Source of the DNA: Brevibacterium yomogidense
GTDB taxonomy: Bacteria > Actinomycetota > Actinomycetes > Actinomycetales > Brevibacteriaceae
Direction: 5' to 3'
Length of the DNA stretch: 64,000 nt
Assembly (NCBI RefSeq): GCF_016107685.1
Contig: NZ_JABASY010000004.1
Coordinates: 124,001-188,000, forward strand
Shown: positions 44,390 through 52,560 of the stretch, piece by piece
Position numbering within the stretch: position 1 is the stretch's first letter
How the letters are laid out: each line of letters opens with the position of its first letter
Translations under genes and position numbers: made by a program
The notes under the pieces: generated by a model
What the model was told of the DNA's origin: nothing
Database searches by the model: none
Seen by the model: the letters and a program-made list of their open reading frames with translations, nothing else

Positions 44390-45976
44390 ATGAGAATCCG
44401 ATCCAGATCGCCCAGGGTGAGCAGTGCGCTCACCCGAAGGAGGCTCCTGGGAGGTTCTGTCGGAGTGGGCTCCCTGAGCCTTCTTGCCGCATGCGGGGGC
44501 AGCCCCGCTGCGCAGGTCGACATGAGCGGAGGACCGCGGGACGGAGGGGTGCTGCGGGTCGGACTGACCGGCGGGTCGTCGGCAGACACCGTCGACGCAC
44601 ACATCCCGGTGAACTCCGGCGACTCCGCCCGCGTCCTCAACATCTACGACACGCTGCTGATCCGTGGTGACGACTACCAGCTCGAGTACCGGTTGGCGGA
44701 GACCTTCGAACCGAACGATGATGCGACCGTGTGGACAGCGAAGCTGCGCCAGGGCGTCGTCTTCCACGACGGGAAGCCGCTCACGGCCGACGACGTCGTC
44801 CACACATTCGAGCGGATCACCGACCCCGACGACCCGAAATCGGGTGCGGCGGGTCTCGTCATGCTTGATGAAGTGGTCGCGATCGACGACCACACGGTCG
44901 AGTTCCGACTCAACGAAGCCAACAGTGTGCTGGACGATTCAGTCGGCCAGTACGCGAACGGTGTGGTGCCGCGCGGCTACGACCCGGAGAAGCCGATCGG
45001 CACGGGGCCATTCAAGCTGAAGTCATTCGACCCGGGCCAGTCCGCGGTGCTCGAGGCGAACCACGACTACTGGGACGAAGGCCCGTACCTGGACGAACTG
45101 CATCTGCTGAATTTCACGGATACGGACGCTGTCATCAACGCGCTGCTGTCCAGCCAGGTGGACTGCGTCGGTCAGATCCCGTTGGCCCTGGTCGACGTGA
45201 TCGGTGCGGACGAGCGGATGAACATCCTCAATTCGGAGACCGGCATGTGGTTGCCGTTCACGATGCGCGTCGACAAAGAGCCCTTCGACGACGTCCGCGT
45301 ACGGCAGGCGATGCGGCTCGCGGTCGATCGCGAGGGAATGATCGAACAGGTGTTCTCCGGCTTCGGCTCCGTGGGCAACGACATGTTCTCCGTCATGGAC
45401 CCCGACTACCCGGACGACCTGCCGCAGCGCGAGCAGGACATCGAGGAGGCGAAGCGGCTGCTGGCGGAGGCAGGGTATCCCGATGGCCTCACCGTCGAAC
45501 TCGTCACCGCTCCCATCCAGTCCGGCGCTGTCGAAGCAGCGCAGGTCTTCGCCGAGCAGGCCAGTGCCGCCGGGATCACGGTGGACATCCGGCGAGTGGA
45601 CACCACGACGTTCTTCGGTGAGAACTATCTCCAGTGGGACTTCGCGCAGAGCTTCTGGTACACCCGCAACTTCGTTCCCCAAGCGGTTTCCTGTGTGACT
45701 GAGCAGGCGCACCTCAACGAGACCCAGTACATCGACGAAGAGTTCGACGACCGGATCAACCGGATCCGCCGCGAATTGAACCCCACGGCGCGGGGCGAGC
45801 TCATCCGGCAAGCGCAGCACCAGCTCTACGAAGAAGGCGGGTACATCATCTGGGGCTTCGGCAATCAGGTGGACGCGTATCAGAACTACGTGGGCGGGTT
45901 CGTGGAGAACTCGACAGGTCTGCCTCTGTCCGGCTACACGTTCCGCCGCAACTGGATGGGAGAGATCGCATCATGA
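44390..45976 (+). CDS. ABC transporter substrate-binding lipoprotein, Dpp/Opp family
   Basis: 528 residues of the SBP family 5. The signal ALTRRRLLGGSVGVGSLSLL ends at AAC with lipidated Cys35; the Arg-Arg pair suggests Tat export. Family pattern: LRQGVVFHDGKPLTADDVVH, GTGPFKLKSFDPGQSAVLEA and VRQAMRLAVDREGMIEQVF. It binds a peptide or other solute for the importer encoded next. Encoded 89 bases after the carnitine-type trio with its own AAAGGGA site. Carnitine or acylcarnitine as ligand is a context-based idea only. Confidence 0.87.
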   Translation: MRIRSRSPRVSSALTRRRLLGGSVGVGSLSLLAACGGSPAAQVDMSGGPRDGGVLRVGLTGGSSADTVDAHIPVNSGDSARVLNIYDTLLIRGDDYQLEYRLAETFEPNDDATVWTAKLRQGVVFHDGKPLTADDVVHTFERITDPDDPKSGAAGLVMLDEVVAIDDHTVEFRLNEANSVLDDSVGQYANGVVPRGYDPEKPIGTGPFKLKSFDPGQSAVLEANHDYWDEGPYLDELHLLNFTDTDAVINALLSSQVDCVGQIPLALVDVIGADERMNILNSETGMWLPFTMRVDKEPFDDVRVRQAMRLAVDREGMIEQVFSGFGSVGNDMFSVMDPDYPDDLPQREQDIEEAKRLLAEAGYPDGLTVELVTAPIQSGAVEAAQVFAEQASAAGITVDIRRVDTTTFFGENYLQWDFAQSFWYTRNFVPQAVSCVTEQAHLNETQYIDEEFDDRINRIRRELNPTARGELIRQAQHQLYEEGGYIIWGFGNQVDAYQNYVGGFVENSTGLPLSGYTFRRNWMGEIAS

Positions 45977-46923
45977 TGAAACTCGTCGTCCGCAGGCTCG
46001 TCCTGTCGGTCTTCATCCTGCTCGCAGTGTCCATCCTGGTCTTCGCCGCGACGCTGTTGCTTCCCGGCGACCCCGCCCGGGCGATCCTGGGACAGCAGGC
46101 GACCCCCGAGCGCGTCGCAGCGCTCAGCTCTCAGCTCAACCTCGACCAGCCCGCAGTCGTCCGCTACTTCCTGTGGCTGGGCGGACTGTTCATGGGTGAC
46201 TTCGGCACGTCCACCTCGTTCGGCGGTCCCGTGAGCGAGCTGCTGGGAGACCGCATCAGCGCGAGCCTCGTGCTCATGGTGCTCGCCGCAATCGTGTCCA
46301 TCCCGCTGGGACTGGGCTTCGGCATCTGGTCCGCCCTGCACCGCGGCGGCAAGCGCGACAAGTCGGTCACGTGGGTGAGCCTCACGCTCGCCGCGCTGCC
46401 CGAATTCGTCATCGGCATCGCGCTCGTGACGATCTTCGCGACCTCCGTCGTCCAGATCCTGCCTGCTGTGACGATGGCTCCACCGGGCACCCCCGTGTGG
46501 ACGATCCCGTCGCAGCTGATCCTGCCGACGATCACCCTGGCGCTGGTCGTCGCGCCCTACATCGCCCGCATGATGCGCGCGACGATGATCGACGTGCTGG
46601 ACTCCGGCTACGTGGAGATGGCCCGGCTCAAGGGCGTCCCCGAACGCCAGGTCATCCTGCGCCACGCGGTGCCGCACGCGATCGGCCCGGTCGCGCAGGT
46701 CATCGCGATCCAGCTGGCATGGCTGGCCGGCGGTGTCGTGGTCGTGGAGTTCCTCTTCCGCTACCCGGGCATCGGCCAGGCACTCATCGACGCCGTGACC
46801 TTCCGCGACGTGCAGGTCGTGCAGGCCGTGTCGATGATCGTCGCAGTCGTCTACGTGGTCGTGAACCTGCTGGCGGACATCGTCGGCATCATGGCCAACC
46901 CGAAGCTGAGGAGCGCAGCATGA
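45973..46923 (+). CDS. ABC transporter permease, DppB/OppB type
   Basis: 316 residues, six membrane helices. Family marks are the N-terminal VRRLVLSVFILLAVSILVF and LPGDPARAILGQQATPE, and the EAA coupling loop DSGYVEMARLKGVPERQVIL. It overlaps the binding-protein stop by four bases (ATGA). Forms the membrane channel with the DppC-type subunit. Confidence 0.9.
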   Translation: MMKLVVRRLVLSVFILLAVSILVFAATLLLPGDPARAILGQQATPERVAALSSQLNLDQPAVVRYFLWLGGLFMGDFGTSTSFGGPVSELLGDRISASLVLMVLAAIVSIPLGLGFGIWSALHRGGKRDKSVTWVSLTLAALPEFVIGIALVTIFATSVVQILPAVTMAPPGTPVWTIPSQLILPTITLALVVAPYIARMMRATMIDVLDSGYVEMARLKGVPERQVILRHAVPHAIGPVAQVIAIQLAWLAGGVVVVEFLFRYPGIGQALIDAVTFRDVQVVQAVSMIVAVVYVVVNLLADIVGIMANPKLRSAA

Positions 46924-47894
46924 GCGAGAACACTCTGTCAGGCGGGCTGGGCGGCGCCGGGGCGACCGCGCCCGGACAGCCGGGTGCCCCCGGTTCGGCC
47001 GTCGGGCCGGACGGTGAGAAGGGCGCCGGCACCGACATCAAGCAGTCCGCGTCGAAGCCGCGTTCCCTCATGCGGCGCGTGTGGGGGCAGTCGGAGGGTC
47101 GCGTGGGCATCATCCTCACCGCGATCATCGTCCTGCTCGCGTTCCTGGGGCCCCTGCTGGCACCGCTGGTGACCGGCTACAGCCCCACGGAGTTCGCGGA
47201 CCGTCCCTTCCAGCCCACCGGCCCGTTCGGCACGGATGACCTGGGCCGCTCCGTCGCCTCCCGGTTCATGGCCGGCGGCACGCTGCTGGTCCTCTACTCC
47301 GTCGCCGCGACCGTCATCGGCATGGTCGCGGGTGCGGTGTTCGGCATCGTCGCCGCCTATACGGGCGGTACGGTCGACGCGGTCATCATGCGGGTGAACG
47401 ACGTCCTGCTGGCCATCCCGCAGCTGGTGTTCGCGATGCTCGCGATCGTGGTGCTGGGGCCGCAGGGCTGGGTGCTCATCCTGGTCATCGGGCTCACGCA
47501 CGCACCCCGCATCGCGCGGGTGGCCAGGGCTGCGACCCTGAGCGTCATCAACGAGGACTACATCCGTGCGGCGGAGATGTACGCGATGCCCAGATCCCGG
47601 ATCATCTTCCGCGAGATCATCCCGAACATCACGGGGCCGCTGAGCGTCGAGGCGGGGCTGAGGCTCACGTACTCGATCGGCTCGATCGCATCCCTGTCCT
47701 TCCTGGGGCTGGGCATGCAGCCGCCGGCCGCTGACTGGGGCCTCATGATCAACGAGAACCGGATCGCGCTGAGCGTCCAGCCGTGGGGCGTCATCCTGCC
47801 CGTCGCGGCGATCGCCGTGCTGACGATCGGGACCAACCTGTTGGCGGACGCGATCGCACGCGCGAACGCCTCGACGAATGTGGGGAACGCATGA
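46920..47894 (+). CDS. ABC transporter permease, DppC/OppC type
   Basis: 324 residues with an extended Gly/Pro/Ala-rich N-terminus of about 55 residues before the first helix. Marks: PFGTDDLGRSVASRFMAGG after the first helix and the EAA loop NEDYIRAAEMYAMPRSRIIF, then SFLGLGMQPPAADWGLMI. Overlaps both neighbours by four bases. Confidence 0.9.
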   Translation: MSENTLSGGLGGAGATAPGQPGAPGSAVGPDGEKGAGTDIKQSASKPRSLMRRVWGQSEGRVGIILTAIIVLLAFLGPLLAPLVTGYSPTEFADRPFQPTGPFGTDDLGRSVASRFMAGGTLLVLYSVAATVIGMVAGAVFGIVAAYTGGTVDAVIMRVNDVLLAIPQLVFAMLAIVVLGPQGWVLILVIGLTHAPRIARVARAATLSVINEDYIRAAEMYAMPRSRIIFREIIPNITGPLSVEAGLRLTYSIGSIASLSFLGLGMQPPAADWGLMINENRIALSVQPWGVILPVAAIAVLTIGTNLLADAIARANASTNVGNA

Positions 47895-49657
47895 CCACCG
47901 CACCTGCACCGGCTGAGACGGAGCTGTCCACCGTCCTGCGGATCGACGACCTGCGCGTGAGCGCCGTGGGTGGGGCGGAGATCCTGCACGGGATCTCGCT
48001 CGAGCTGTATCGCGGCCGCATCCTGGGGCTCGTGGGCGAATCCGGTTCCGGCAAGACGACCGCCGGCCTGGCGTGCCTGGGCCACTATCGTGACGGGCTC
48101 GTCCACACCGGGGGCGATATCGAGATCTTCCCCCGCGATGCGGACCCGTTCACGCTGTCCAGCCTCACCCCGGACGGCAGGCGCCTGCTGCGCGGTCACC
48201 GCATCGCCTACATCCCGCAGGCCCCCGCGCTGTCGCTCAACCCGGCGATCCGGGTGGGTGAGCAGATCCGTGAGGTGCTGGACGTCCACGGGTTCGGGGA
48301 ATCCCCGCAGGAGCGCGCCGCCCGTGTGGCGGAGGCGCTCGAGGACGTGGGGCTGCCGTCGTCCGCGGAGTACCAGCGCCGCTGGCCGCACCAGCTGTCG
48401 GGTGGTCAGCAGCAGCGGATCGGCATCGCGATGGCGTTCGCGATGTTCCCCGACGTGCTGGTGCTCGATGAGCCGACGACGGGCCTGGACGTGTCCACGC
48501 AGGCCCACGTGCTCGACACGATCCGCGACATGACCCGCAAGCACGATGTTGCGAGCCTCTACATCACGCACGACCTGGCGGTCGTCGCGGAGCTCGCGGA
48601 CCGTGTGGCCGTCATGCTGCGCGGTGACGTCGTGGAGGAGGGCCCCGCCGCCGAGGTGCTGGCCCGCCCCCAGCACGAGTACACCTCCCGTCTGCTGGCC
48701 GCCGTCCCGGACCTGCCCGGGCGCAAGGACCTCTCCCTGGCGACGGGCAGCATCTCGCAGGTGCAGGAAGCGCTCGCGGAGGTGTCCGCGGACAAGACCG
48801 GGGAGACCGGTGCGGCCGCAGATGCGTCTGTCGTGGCATCCGCGGCGACGGAGAGCAGCACCGGACTGGGCGCGTCGGATTCGACGGCGGGCGCGGCCGG
48901 GCAGGACGGCTTCCTGCTCGACGTGAAGGACCTGGGCATGCGGTACGGGTCGAACACTGTGCTGAACGGCATCGACATGACGCTGCAGCCGGGGGAGTCC
49001 CTCATGCTCCTGGGCGAATCCGGGTCCGGCAAGACGACCCTGTCGCGGTGCATCGCCGGACTGATCGACGGATACACGGGGTCCGTGCGACTGCGCGGGG
49101 AGGAACTGGCACCGTCTACCCGGAAGCGGAGCCTTGCCCACCGGCAGGAGGTCCAGTACGTCTTCCAGTCGCCGTTCTCGTCGCTCAACCCGCGGCGCAC
49201 GATCGGCGAATCGCTCACGGTGCCGCTGGAGATGAGCCGCCGCCTGCCGCGCAGCGAGCACCGCGCGACGGTCGAGGACGCGCTCGACGCGGTCCGGCTG
49301 GGCCGGTCGTTCTACGATCGCCGACCGGGTGACCTGTCCGGTGGTGAGCGGCAGCGTGCCGCGATCGCCCGTGCACTGGTCAACGCGCCCAGCGTGCTGG
49401 TCTGCGACGAGATCACGAGTGCGCTCGACGTGTCCGTGCAGGCGTCCATCGTGGGCCTGCTGGGCACTCTGCGGGTGGAGAGGGGACTGTCGATCCTCTT
49501 CGTCACCCACAACATCACGCTGGCCCGGCACGTGTCCGACCACATCGCCGTGCTCAACAAGGGTGTGATCGTGGACCGGGGGACCGTCGACGAGGTCCTG
49601 GAGAACCCCACGCACGCCTACACGAAGGCGCTGCTGGAGGACATCCCGCAGCTCTGA
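47891..49657 (+). CDS. Fused double ABC ATPase, DppD-DppF type
   Basis: 588 residues with two nucleotide-binding domains in one chain. Domain 1: Walker A GESGSGKTT at 49-57, signature LSGGQQQR near 170, Walker B VLVLDEPTTGLDVS. Domain 2: Walker A GESGSGKTT near 376, signature LSGGERQR near 481, Walker B VLVCDEITSALDVS. A roughly 75-residue Ala/Thr/Ser-rich linker joins them. It powers the DppBC-type permease and closes the operon; a strong terminator follows. Confidence 0.92.
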   Translation: MTTAPAPAETELSTVLRIDDLRVSAVGGAEILHGISLELYRGRILGLVGESGSGKTTAGLACLGHYRDGLVHTGGDIEIFPRDADPFTLSSLTPDGRRLLRGHRIAYIPQAPALSLNPAIRVGEQIREVLDVHGFGESPQERAARVAEALEDVGLPSSAEYQRRWPHQLSGGQQQRIGIAMAFAMFPDVLVLDEPTTGLDVSTQAHVLDTIRDMTRKHDVASLYITHDLAVVAELADRVAVMLRGDVVEEGPAAEVLARPQHEYTSRLLAAVPDLPGRKDLSLATGSISQVQEALAEVSADKTGETGAAADASVVASAATESSTGLGASDSTAGAAGQDGFLLDVKDLGMRYGSNTVLNGIDMTLQPGESLMLLGESGSGKTTLSRCIAGLIDGYTGSVRLRGEELAPSTRKRSLAHRQEVQYVFQSPFSSLNPRRTIGESLTVPLEMSRRLPRSEHRATVEDALDAVRLGRSFYDRRPGDLSGGERQRAAIARALVNAPSVLVCDEITSALDVSVQASIVGLLGTLRVERGLSILFVTHNITLARHVSDHIAVLNKGVIVDRGTVDEVLENPTHAYTKALLEDIPQL

Positions 49658-49677
49658 GTCGGTACGTCCGACCCCTG

Positions 49678-49722
49678 CTGCCGCCGATGGCCCGACCTGC
49701 GTGGTCGGGCCATCGGCGGCAG
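49678..49722. terminator. Terminator after the ABC importer operon
   Basis: A 20-bp perfect stem with a 5-base loop, 20 bases after the ATPase stop. The hydrolase gene that follows therefore probably has its own promoter or is reached by read-through. Confidence 0.83.
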
Positions 49723-49763
49723 TGACACCATTCGCGCGCAACACTGTTCGGAAGGAGACACCG

Positions 49764-50795
49764 ATGACGGCACGTTCGCCGGTCGAGGATCTGCCCACAT
49801 ATCTCAAGGAGAAGCTCACCCCGCAGATGTGGGCGGTGCTGCACCACCAGCTGGTGGAGGAGGTGCACCGGCGGCAGCGGCTGGACCTGCCGGACGACCC
49901 GTGGGAGGCCGCGCGGCTCGACTACCGCGAGGAGCGCGCCTTCTGGAACGAGGGCGGCCCGGTCATGGCATCGACGGAGGACACCACCGTGCAGGCGGCG
50001 GGGGTGGACGTCCCGGTGCGGATCCACCGGCCGGTGACGGCGGCCTCGGGCGCGGTGGGGTCCGCGGATGCGGGCCTGCCCGTCATCCTGTTCTTCCACG
50101 GCGGCGGCTTCACGCTGGGTGACTTGGACACGCACGACCGGATCCAGCGGATGCTCGCCCACCACAGCGGTGCCGCCGTCGTCGCGGTCGACTACTCGCT
50201 GTCGCCCGAGGTGAAGTATCCGCAGGCGCTGCGCGAATGCGTGGGCGTCGCCGCACATGTCGCGCAGAACGGTGCGGAGTGGGGACTGGACGGCAGCAGG
50301 CTGGCCTTCGCGGGGGACTCCGCGGGGTCGGGACTGTCGATCGCCGGGGCGCTCATGCTGCGGGACGAAGCGCCGGACGTGTTCGCGCGGCTGCGGTCCC
50401 TCATCCTCATCTACGGCGGGTTCGGCCTGCGGGACTCCGCGGCCCGGCGGCTGTGGGGCGGCGACTGGGACGGCATGAAGATGGACGACCTGTCCGGGTT
50501 CATGGACGCGCTCTACGAAGATCCCGCGGATGCCCGCAGCGTGTACGTCAACCCGCTCGACGCGGACGTGCGCGGTCTGCCACCCGTGTTCCTGCGGTCA
50601 GCGGAACTGGATCCGCTGGCTGATGATTCGACGGCGTTCGCGGAGGTGCTGCGACGTGCGGGGCAGGAGCACGACCACCGGGAGGTGCCGGGGGTCCTGC
50701 ATTCGTACGTCCACTTCGGGCGGATGCTCGACGCGGCGAACCAGACGCTCGCGGAAGGCGCTCTGTTCGCAGCGGCGAGGTTCGCGCAGGCGTAG
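49764..50795 (+). CDS. Alpha/beta hydrolase, hormone-sensitive-lipase family
   Basis: 343 residues. HSL-family features: oxyanion HGGGFTLGDLDTHD (about residue 112), VAVDYSLSPEVKYPQALREC, nucleophile Ser in FAGDSAGSGLSIAGA (about 185), Asp in RSAELDPLADDS (about 280) and His in GVLHSYVHFGRM (about 312). No signal peptide, so cytosolic. It hydrolyses carboxylic esters; acylcarnitines are an attractive substrate given the neighbours, but any small ester is possible. GGAAGGAGA precedes the ATG. Confidence 0.87.
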   Translation: MTARSPVEDLPTYLKEKLTPQMWAVLHHQLVEEVHRRQRLDLPDDPWEAARLDYREERAFWNEGGPVMASTEDTTVQAAGVDVPVRIHRPVTAASGAVGSADAGLPVILFFHGGGFTLGDLDTHDRIQRMLAHHSGAAVVAVDYSLSPEVKYPQALRECVGVAAHVAQNGAEWGLDGSRLAFAGDSAGSGLSIAGALMLRDEAPDVFARLRSLILIYGGFGLRDSAARRLWGGDWDGMKMDDLSGFMDALYEDPADARSVYVNPLDADVRGLPPVFLRSAELDPLADDSTAFAEVLRRAGQEHDHREVPGVLHSYVHFGRMLDAANQTLAEGALFAAARFAQA

Positions 50796-50862
50796 AGAGC
50801 GTGCTGGGGGACGTTCAGTTGTCGAGCAGCACCCCGGTTTGTAGGACGGGGCGTGCTTCACA

Positions 50863-51996
50863 TCAGGGACACACGGTGTAGGTGAGGACGATCCGCCCCG
50901 GAGTCCGCCGATCAGCTGCACCCTGACCGCTGAGCGTATCGGCAGTGTTATTGCTGACCCTAGAAGCTGAGATGTAGTTACTGCCGCGGCCGCCATCACC
51001 ACCGGCGGACACCAATGTGTTCGGGGCGGCGTCCCACCGGGCTCGCGACACTCCGCCGGAGCCCCCTCCAGCGTATCCGCCACCGCCGCCAGCCGATACC
51101 ACGTGATTGCGCAGAACAGTGCCGTTTGTTCTCGTGTACGAGTTCCACTCGTAGACGCCGTCCCCGCCGCTGCCGCCAGGTCTTGCAGCTCCATTCTGAC
51201 CGAGGCTCTCGCGGGCCCACGGTGATCCACCGGAGGCTGTTGCTCCGCTGAGATCTCCCCCTGAGCCGGGAGTATCGGCTGATGCGACGCCTCCGTTGCT
51301 CACCCACACCTTCCGGCCAAGGTTGCCCTGTTCAAGAGTGTTGAAGGCCGTTCCGGTAGCTGTGTAACCGAAAGCGGGTTGGTTTGCCGGTTTGCTGTGA
51401 GTCGACTGTCCTTGCCCTCCTCCGCCCGGGGCAACGATCAGCGGTGTCGTGCCCGAAAGGATGACGGATCCTCCACCACCAGACCCAGCGGCGACCATAG
51501 TGTTCGCCCCTGGTCCGTTCACAGGGGAGTAGCTGGTGTCGCCGCCCGGTCCGTACCCGCCGCCGCCAGCGGCACCAGTGAAACCGACGTGCTCTCCCGC
51601 CTTGTAGCCGCCCTGACCCACTGTAAGCCTGAGCATTTCGCCTGGCGTGACGGCAAGTTCACCGCGCACCCGACCGGGCTGAGCCGTGGTGTATATCGAA
51701 CTGGTACCGCCGGTTCCACCGACTACTTCGAATGTGATGGACGTGACTCCTACGGGGACCGTGAAGTCGGTTGTGCGCGCGGCGGTGGCGTTCGGACCGC
51801 TTCCTATTGGCGCCTGGGCTGTGAAAGTCGCTTCTTCGCATTGGCTGGCGGCAAGGGCGGGGACTGCGGTTGCGACTGTCGCAACAGGTGCTGCCCATGC
51901 AGCAGTCTTCATCAGCTGGCGTCGCGAACTGCGACTCTTCGCGCCTAAGGCATCTGCGCCGGTGTGACCGATACTGCTGATGCCGCGTAGCGCCAT
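50863..51996 (-). CDS. Tat-exported glycine-rich protein
   Basis: 377 residues. The Tat signal SRRQLMKTAAWAAPVATVAT ends with an ALA-A cleavage site near residue 50. Mature part: a DFTVPVGVTSITFEVVGGTGG start, typical of a class of glycine-rich surface proteins, then Gly-rich blocks (AAGGGGYGPGGD, SGGGGSVILSG, APGGGGQGQS, AGGGGGYAGGGSGG) ending IVLTYTVCP. Only two Cys, one at each end of the mature chain, could pair. It resembles glycine-rich extracellular sequences of unknown function. Codon use and local GC are lower than in neighbours. Confidence 0.72.
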   Translation of the reverse strand: MALRGISSIGHTGADALGAKSRSSRRQLMKTAAWAAPVATVATAVPALAASQCEEATFTAQAPIGSGPNATAARTTDFTVPVGVTSITFEVVGGTGGTSSIYTTAQPGRVRGELAVTPGEMLRLTVGQGGYKAGEHVGFTGAAGGGGYGPGGDTSYSPVNGPGANTMVAAGSGGGGSVILSGTTPLIVAPGGGGQGQSTHSKPANQPAFGYTATGTAFNTLEQGNLGRKVWVSNGGVASADTPGSGGDLSGATASGGSPWARESLGQNGAARPGGSGGDGVYEWNSYTRTNGTVLRNHVVSAGGGGGYAGGGSGGVSRARWDAAPNTLVSAGGDGGRGSNYISASRVSNNTADTLSGQGAADRRTPGRIVLTYTVCP

Positions 51997-52017
51997 GACA
52001 CTCCAAGTGTTTCGAGA

Positions 52018-52044
52018 CTAAAATAGAATAAGCTGTCATTTTAG
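52018..52044. promoter_or_regulatory. AT-rich promoter with inverted repeat CTAAAAT/ATTTTAG
   Basis: Upstream of the glycine-rich gene, 7-bp arms CTAAAAT and ATTTTAG flank 13 bases. The AT-rich block contains TATTCT on the minus strand as possible -10. A regulator site is possible. Confidence 0.4.
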
Positions 52045-52155
52045 CGCGATTCGCTAGTGAACACAATTCGCCTTGGCTTCAGCGGGGGTCCGGGGTGGCG
52101 GCCTCCCGCGAGAGTGAGGTCACGTCTTCGCGGTCTGCGACGCGGCCGTCATCCC

Positions 52156-52338
52156 TCAGCTCAACTTGTCGACGATGAAGCGGTAGCTCTTCGCCTTCGA
52201 GGACTTCACGGTGTAGAAGGCTTTGCCCTTCTTGACGTTGACCGTCTTGACTGTCTTCCGTTTCGAGCCCGGCTTGACCTGGAGCATCGCATTCTTTGTG
52301 CTGCCCGAGGGTGAGAAGAAAACAGCAGTTGGAGTCAC
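52156..52338 (-). pseudogene. Remnant of a secreted protein's C-terminal domain
   Basis: About 60 codons reading AMLQVKPGSKRKTVKTVNVK and KAFYTVKSSKAKSYRFIVDK, a pattern of C-terminal beta-sandwich domains in actinobacterial surface proteins. No ribosome site or signal peptide precedes it, and the frame is closed by TGA 13 codons upstream. Probably the last domain of a lost gene. Only 160 bases separate it from the glycine-rich gene. Confidence 0.5.
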
Positions 52339-52560
52339 GAGAAGTGTGAGAAGCGTGGAGTTACTCCACGGTCACATAGTACGGCACAGCACGCGACGCA
52401 GCGGGGTTCTCTGAGCGGTCGCATCGAACACTGCGACTAAGCTGATCCGTCAGACACATGCACGGACTCCGTTTCGTGAGCGGTGCCGCATGATCGCCGG
52501 ACATCGCGTCGACGGCCGTGTGTGAGCCGGGTGATGGAGAGAGCGGGAGCGGAGCGCACG

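Noticed and set aside
41473..44643. Very long open frame on the minus strand (over 1,000 codons) opposite the carnitine-type genes
   Set aside because: It is a GC-bias shadow of real plus-strand genes with clear family motifs; its translation is Arg/Asp/Gly-rich low complexity.
44390..49657. Calling the importer a dipeptide/oligopeptide transporter
   Set aside because: The fold family is Dpp/Opp, but this family also moves other solutes and the neighbours are not peptide genes; I left the ligand open.
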